Origin: Caulobacter segnis
GTDB taxonomy: Bacteria; Pseudomonadota; Alphaproteobacteria; Caulobacterales; Caulobacteraceae
NCBI RefSeq assembly: GCF_023935105.1
Contig: NZ_CP096040.1
Coordinates: 2,976,001-3,040,000, forward strand
DNA: 64,000 nt
Direction of reading: 5' to 3'
A model generated the notes under the pieces. That model was not told the origin of the DNA, did not search any database, and was given only the letters and a program-made list of their open reading frames with translations. Shown piece after piece: positions 60,729 through 64,000 of this stretch (within the stretch, counting starts at the first letter, position 1; each line of letters opens with the position of its first letter). The translations under genes were made by a program, and so were the position numbers.

Positions 60729-62093
60729 TTAGCCGCCGTAGCCTTCCGGCAGGTCGTCTTCTTCCAGGAGCTCGTCCTTGGAGACTTCCTTCTCGTCGAT
60801 CTTGGCCTTGCCGAAGATCAGGTCGACGACCTTGTCTTCGTAGATCGGGGCGCGAAGGGCGGCCTGCAGGTCGGCGCGCTGGCGGTACATGTCGAACACC
60901 TGCTGGGCTTGCGCGCCGTACTGGCGAGCTTCGCGCATGATGGCGTCGGTCAGTTCCTGGTCGGTGACGACGACGTCGTTCTTGCGACCGATCTCGGCGA
61001 GGACCAGGCCCAGGCGCACGCGGCGCTCGGCGATCTTCTTGTACTCGTCCTTCAGGGTCTCTTCCGACTTCTCGGCGTCTTCCGGCGGCAGGCCGCCACG
61101 GGCCTTGTCGGCCTCGACCTGTTGCCAGATGCCGGCGAACTCGGCGTCGACCATGCGCGGCGGCAGCGGGAAGTCGTGCTTGGTGTCCAGCACGTCCAGC
61201 AGGGCGCGCTTCAGCTTGAAGCGTGAGCTGTTGTCGTAGCGGCTGCCCAGGTTCGAGCGCAGCAGGTCCTTCAGAGCGGCCAGGTCCGACAGGCCCAGGC
61301 GCTTGGCCAGCTCGTCGTCGGCCTTGCCGTCGACCGGGGCGCGGACTTCGGTGACCTTGGTGGCGAACTCGGCGTCCTTACCGGCCAGGTCGGCGGCTTG
61401 GTACTCTTCCGGGAACTTCACCTTCACGACGATCTCGTCGCCCGGCTTGGCGCCGACCAGTTGCTCTTCGAAGCCCGGGATGAACTGACCCGAACCCAGG
61501 ACGAGTTCAGCGCCCTCGGCCTTGCCGCCAGCGAACTCGACGCCGTCGATCGTGCCGACGAAGTCGATCAGCAGTTGGTCGCCGTCCTTGGCCTTCAGGC
61601 TCTTGCCGGTGCGCGGCTCATACGTGCGGGCCTGCTTGGCAAGCTCGTCCAGGGCCTCGTCGACCTCGGCGTCGCCGACCTTGTAGACCGGCTTGGTCAG
61701 CTCGATCGTCGCGGGATCGATCGGTTCGAACTCCGGCATCACCTCGACGGCCAGTTCGAAGGCCAGGTCTTCACCGCCGGCGATGACCTTTTCCATGTCC
61801 GACGACGGGTTCAGCTCGGGCTGACCAGCGGGACGCAGCTTGTTCTCTTCAAGGACCTTCTGGGTGGTCTCGTTCAGGGCCTGCTCGACGACCTCGCCCA
61901 TCAGGGCCTTGCCGTACAGGCGACGGACGTGGGCAGTCGGCACCTTGCCGGGGCGGAAGCCCTTCACGTTCATCTGCGGGGCGACTTCAGCGATCCGCGC
62001 ATCCAGGCGCGTGGCCAGTTCACTCGCGGGCACCGTGACGCCAAAAACGCGGCTGAGGCCTTCGCCCGACTTTTCAACGATCTGCATCGACAT
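60729..62093 (-). CDS. tig: Trigger factor
   Basis: A ribosome-bound chaperone of 454 residues. It shows the N-terminal ribosome-binding signature [20 protein letters not shown], the PPIase domain ([38 protein letters not shown]), and a C-terminal helical domain ending with an acidic tail ([16 protein letters not shown]). Start ATG 62093 ([14 protein letters not shown]) was chosen; MQIVEK at 62087 is equally possible. It heads the tig-clpP-clpX-lon chaperone/protease cluster. Confidence 0.96.
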   Translation of the reverse strand: MSMQIVEKSGEGLSRVFGVTVPASELATRLDARIAEVAPQMNVKGFRPGKVPTAHVRRLYGKALMGEVVEQALNETTQKVLEENKLRPAGQPELNPSSDMEKVIAGGEDLAFELAVEVMPEFEPIDPATIELTKPVYKVGDAEVDEALDELAKQARTYEPRTGKSLKAKDGDQLLIDFVGTIDGVEFAGGKAEGAELVLGSGQFIPGFEEQLVGAKPGDEIVVKVKFPEEYQAADLAGKDAEFATKVTEVRAPVDGKADDELAKRLGLSDLAALKDLLRSNLGSRYDNSSRFKLKRALLDVLDTKHDFPLPPRMVDAEFAGIWQQVEADKARGGLPPEDAEKSEETLKDEYKKIAERRVRLGLVLAEIGRKNDVVVTDQELTDAIMREARQYGAQAQQVFDMYRQRADLQAALRAPIYEDKVVDLIFGKAKIDEKEVSKDELLEEDDLPEGYGG

Positions 62094-62272
62094 TCTTATT
62101 TCTCGGGTCCGGGTCGCCGCGCGCCCGAGCTCCGCCCTGGGGTCCAAAAGATCGACGCCGCCCGCGAAAGCCGGGGGCGGCGAAAGAGCGCCCTTATGTC
62201 ACGACGTGCACGAGCATCCAAGAGCGGCGGCGAGAAAACTCATCAGGCGTCTGGATAATCGCGGCGGGTCGC

Positions 62273-62280
62273 GCTAGATC
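62273..62280 (+). promoter_or_regulatory. Possible -10 element of tRNA-Leu
   Basis: GCTAGATC at 62273-62280 matches the Caulobacter -10 consensus GCTANAWC fully and lies 9 bases before the tRNA-Leu gene. No clear -35 is seen 10-14 bases further upstream, so confidence is low. Confidence 0.35.
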
Positions 62281-62289
62281 GACTGCCGC

Positions 62290-62372
62290 GCGGTTATGGC
62301 GGAATTGGTAGACGCAGCGGTTTTAGGTACCGCCGGGAGACCGTGGGGGTTCGAGTCCCTCTAGCCGCACCA
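62290..62372 (+). tRNA. tRNA-Leu (TAG)
   Basis: An 83-base class II tRNA: acceptor GCGGTTA (62290-62296) with TAGCCGC (62362-62368), anticodon stem 62317-62321 and loop with TAG at 62324-62326, a variable arm, T-loop with GGTTCGAGTCC, and encoded CCA at 62370-62372. Confidence 0.96.
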
Positions 62373-62374
62373 CA

Positions 62375-62839
62375 TCATCGACCATTGGCGACCGGAGCTT
62401 CGGAAGCGATCCTGGCCCGCCAGTCGCGCGCCATGACCATGAAGGTCAACGAAGTCGACCAGCCGATCAGGATCAGCCCCACCAGCGGCTCCAAGCTCGC
62501 CAAGAGGCGCAGACCGCCAACCGGGTAGAGGTCGCCCACGCTTTGGGTGGTGTAGGTTTCCAGCGCGAACGAATAATACTGGAAGACGTCCGTCGGGGCC
62601 CGGCCGACGAACCGTCCGAAGTGCAGAACTTCAGCGCCCAGCCAGAAGCCGATGGCGAAAAGACCGGCCTCCAGCGCGTGAGCCGCCAGCACGCCGAAGA
62701 TCACCGCCAACACCCGAAGCCTAGAAACCCCGGGGCGATCGATCAGCGACGTCGATATCACCCGCAGCGCTTCGTAGTGAATCAGCACCGCGAAACAGCT
62801 GACCACCAGCGCCAAGCACAGCCCTTCGGTGATGTTCAT
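62375..62839 (-). CDS. Potassium-channel-like two-helix membrane protein
   Basis: The 154-residue protein has four hydrophobic segments in total: an N-terminal one (residues 4-22), one near RLRVLAVIFGVLAAHALEAG, a pore-helix-like segment, and a C-terminal one (LLASLEPLVGLILIGWSTSL). The middle holds YTTQSVGDLYPVGGLRLLAS, close to the K+ channel filter pattern T-x-GYGD-x-P but with SVGD in place of GYGD. That replaces the key Gly-Tyr, so K+ selectivity is doubtful. It starts at ATG 62839 and ends 2 bases from the tRNA-Leu gene. The function is unproven. Confidence 0.7.
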   Translation of the reverse strand: MNITEGLCLALVVSCFAVLIHYEALRVISTSLIDRPGVSRLRVLAVIFGVLAAHALEAGLFAIGFWLGAEVLHFGRFVGRAPTDVFQYYSFALETYTTQSVGDLYPVGGLRLLASLEPLVGLILIGWSTSLTFMVMARDWRARIASEAPVANGR

Positions 62840-62905
62840 CGGCGACCTCTCGTCCTCGCGTGGCGAGGTTTCGGCGAAAATCGCGGCCGAAGCGAGACGG
62901 GCAAG

Positions 62906-64000
62906 TCAACGGCGGCGGTAGAGCTCGGCCAGAGCGGCCGGAGCCAGTCCCGGCAGATCCTCGGCGATCAATCCAGGGCCGTGACGGGCGCCGCACTCAG
63001 CATGGATCCAAGCGCCCGCGCAGGCCGCCTCGAAGCTCTCCATGCCCTGGGCGATCAGGCCCCCGATGAATCCGGCCAGCACGTCGCCCGATCCAGCGGT
63101 GGCCAGCCAGGGCGTCCCGTTCAGCGAGACGGCCGCCCGGCCATCCGGCGCGGCGACTACGGTGTCGGCGCCCTTGAGCAGCACCACGGCTCCGGCTTGG
63201 CTCGCCGCCTCCCGCGCCGCCGCGATCCGCTCGGGAGAGCCGGCCAACAGGCCCGGAAAGATCCGCTCGAATTCACCGGGATGCGGCGTCAGCACATCGT
63301 CGCGATCAAGGCAGGCGAACAGTTCCTCGGGATCGCGCCGGAAGCTGGTCAGGGCGTCGGCGTCGACCACGAGCGCCGCGCCGGTGCGGGCCAGGGCCGC
63401 CAGATTGCGGGCCGTGACCTCCCCTACCCCGGCCGCCGGACCGATGATCACCGCATCGGCCTGCTCGCCCGCGCTCTCCAGGTCGGCGTCCGTCTCGAAC
63501 GGCGCCAGCATCACCGCTTCGAGATGGGCCGCGTTCACCGCCAGGGCGCTGGGCGGCGACAGCAGGGTCACCGCGCCGGCGCCGATGCGTAGGCCGCCAC
63601 GCGCCGACAGCCGCGCCGCCCCGGTGTTCCAGGCCTCGCCGCTGACGACCTTCAACCGACCCCGCGTATGCTTGTGGGCGTCCAGCGCCGGCCAGGGAAA
63701 GCGCCGCTCCCAGAGCCTGGGATCGTTCTCGAACAGGTCCACGTCCTGGACGGACCGCAGGCCGATGTCGGCGACGACGATCTCGCCGCAGGCCTTGCGT
63801 CCCTCGACCAGCACATGGGCGCGCTTGCGGCGGTGGAAGGTCACCGTCAGGTCTGCGTGGAAAGCCGCCTCGCCCAAGGGTCGACCAGTATCGCCGTGAA
63901 GGCCCGAAGGCGTATCGACCGCGACGATGGCCAGCGGCTGCTCGCGGCACAGCCGCGCCAGCCGCGCGACCTCGCCCTCGAGCGGACGTGACAGACCCGC
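62906..64000 (-). CDS. nnr: Bifunctional NAD(P)HX epimerase/dehydratase (5' end missing)
   Basis: The gene runs off the right edge. The N-terminal epimerase part is partly visible at the very edge (AGLSRPLEGEVARLARLCRE and VAVDTPSGLHGDTGRPLGEA; the usual motif is VD-x-PSGL). The C-terminal dehydratase is complete: LKVVSGEAWNTGAARLSARG, DDVLTPHPGEFERIFPGLLA, and NGTPWLATAGSGDVLAGFIG with GSGD at the ATP site. The enzyme repairs hydrated NAD(P)H. Position 64000 is the first base of a codon, so no frame break is seen. The annotated start was lost because the first ATG lies outside. Confidence 0.92.
   Translation of the reverse strand, partial: AGLSRPLEGEVARLARLCREQPLAIVAVDTPSGLHGDTGRPLGEAAFHADLTVTFHRRKRAHVLVEGRKACGEIVVADIGLRSVQDVDLFENDPRLWERRFPWPALDAHKHTRGRLKVVSGEAWNTGAARLSARGGLRIGAGAVTLLSPPSALAVNAAHLEAVMLAPFETDADLESAGEQADAVIIGPAAGVGEVTARNLAALARTGAALVVDADALTSFRRDPEELFACLDRDDVLTPHPGEFERIFPGLLAGSPERIAAAREAASQAGAVVLLKGADTVVAAPDGRAAVSLNGTPWLATAGSGDVLAGFIGGLIAQGMESFEAACAGAWIHAECGARHGPGLIAEDLPGLAPAALAELYRRR

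Overview
This window is a 64-kb piece of an alphaproteobacterial chromosome, almost certainly Caulobacter or a very close relative. The supporting evidence is the very high GC content with short gaps and ATGA/TGATG gene overlaps, LpxI in place of LpxH, a 29-codon sidA-type gene behind a GTTC-N7-GTTC LexA box upstream of dnaE, and a 14-gene nuo operon with alphaproteobacterial insertions. Nearly all genes are on the minus strand and are core housekeeping functions.

Layout: (1) 1-1843, the end of a flagellar-type pair (FlhB-like C-terminal domain protein and FliK-like protein). (2) 2006-3736, a plus-strand hybrid histidine kinase whose last codons were replaced by an IS630-family insertion (3695-4743) that lies exactly where the kinase gene and lpxB overlap. 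(3) 4743-19653, read right to left, one long envelope and translation block: rpsB, tsf, pyrH, frr, uppS, cdsA, dxr, rseP/mmpA, bamA, ompH, lpxD, fabZ, lpxA, lpxI, lpxB. It links ribosome parts and UMP kinase to undecaprenyl, phospholipid, isoprenoid, outer-membrane-protein and lipid A synthesis. lpxD carries a one-base frameshift as given. (4) 19992-21760, small accessory enzymes. (5) 21860-25468, the replicative polymerase gene dnaE preceded by a tiny SOS-controlled gene that matches SidA, the inner-membrane division inhibitor that acts on FtsW after DNA damage. (6) 25536-30855, nucleoside hydrolase, lolD/lolC, proS, DUF1467 and mce. (7) 30964-49993, one minus-strand run nuoABCDEFGHIJKLMN-birA-coaX-rnj. 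Five small non-canonical genes are embedded in it: an NTF2-like protein, two small membrane proteins and two small lipoproteins. (8) 50295-54156, two identical tRNA-Asp genes, a luciferase-like oxidoreductase, a glycosyltransferase, a ribbon-helix-helix/SPFH pair with a perfect 22-bp palindrome upstream, and tRNA-Val. (9) 54321-62093, hup, lon, clpX, a HAD phosphatase, clpP and tig: the protein quality-control cluster, with heat-shock-like promoter signals at lon and possibly clpP. (10) tRNA-Leu, a potassium-channel-like membrane protein and the 3' part of the NAD(P)HX repair gene run off the right edge.

The most interesting items are the hidden sidA gene and its LexA box, the frameshifted lpxD, the precise IS630 insertion, the SPFH/RHH pair with its palindrome, the extra genes and the His-rich NuoL loop in the complex I operon, and a structured 3' region after DUF1467. 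All calls come from reading the sequence; no database search was run.
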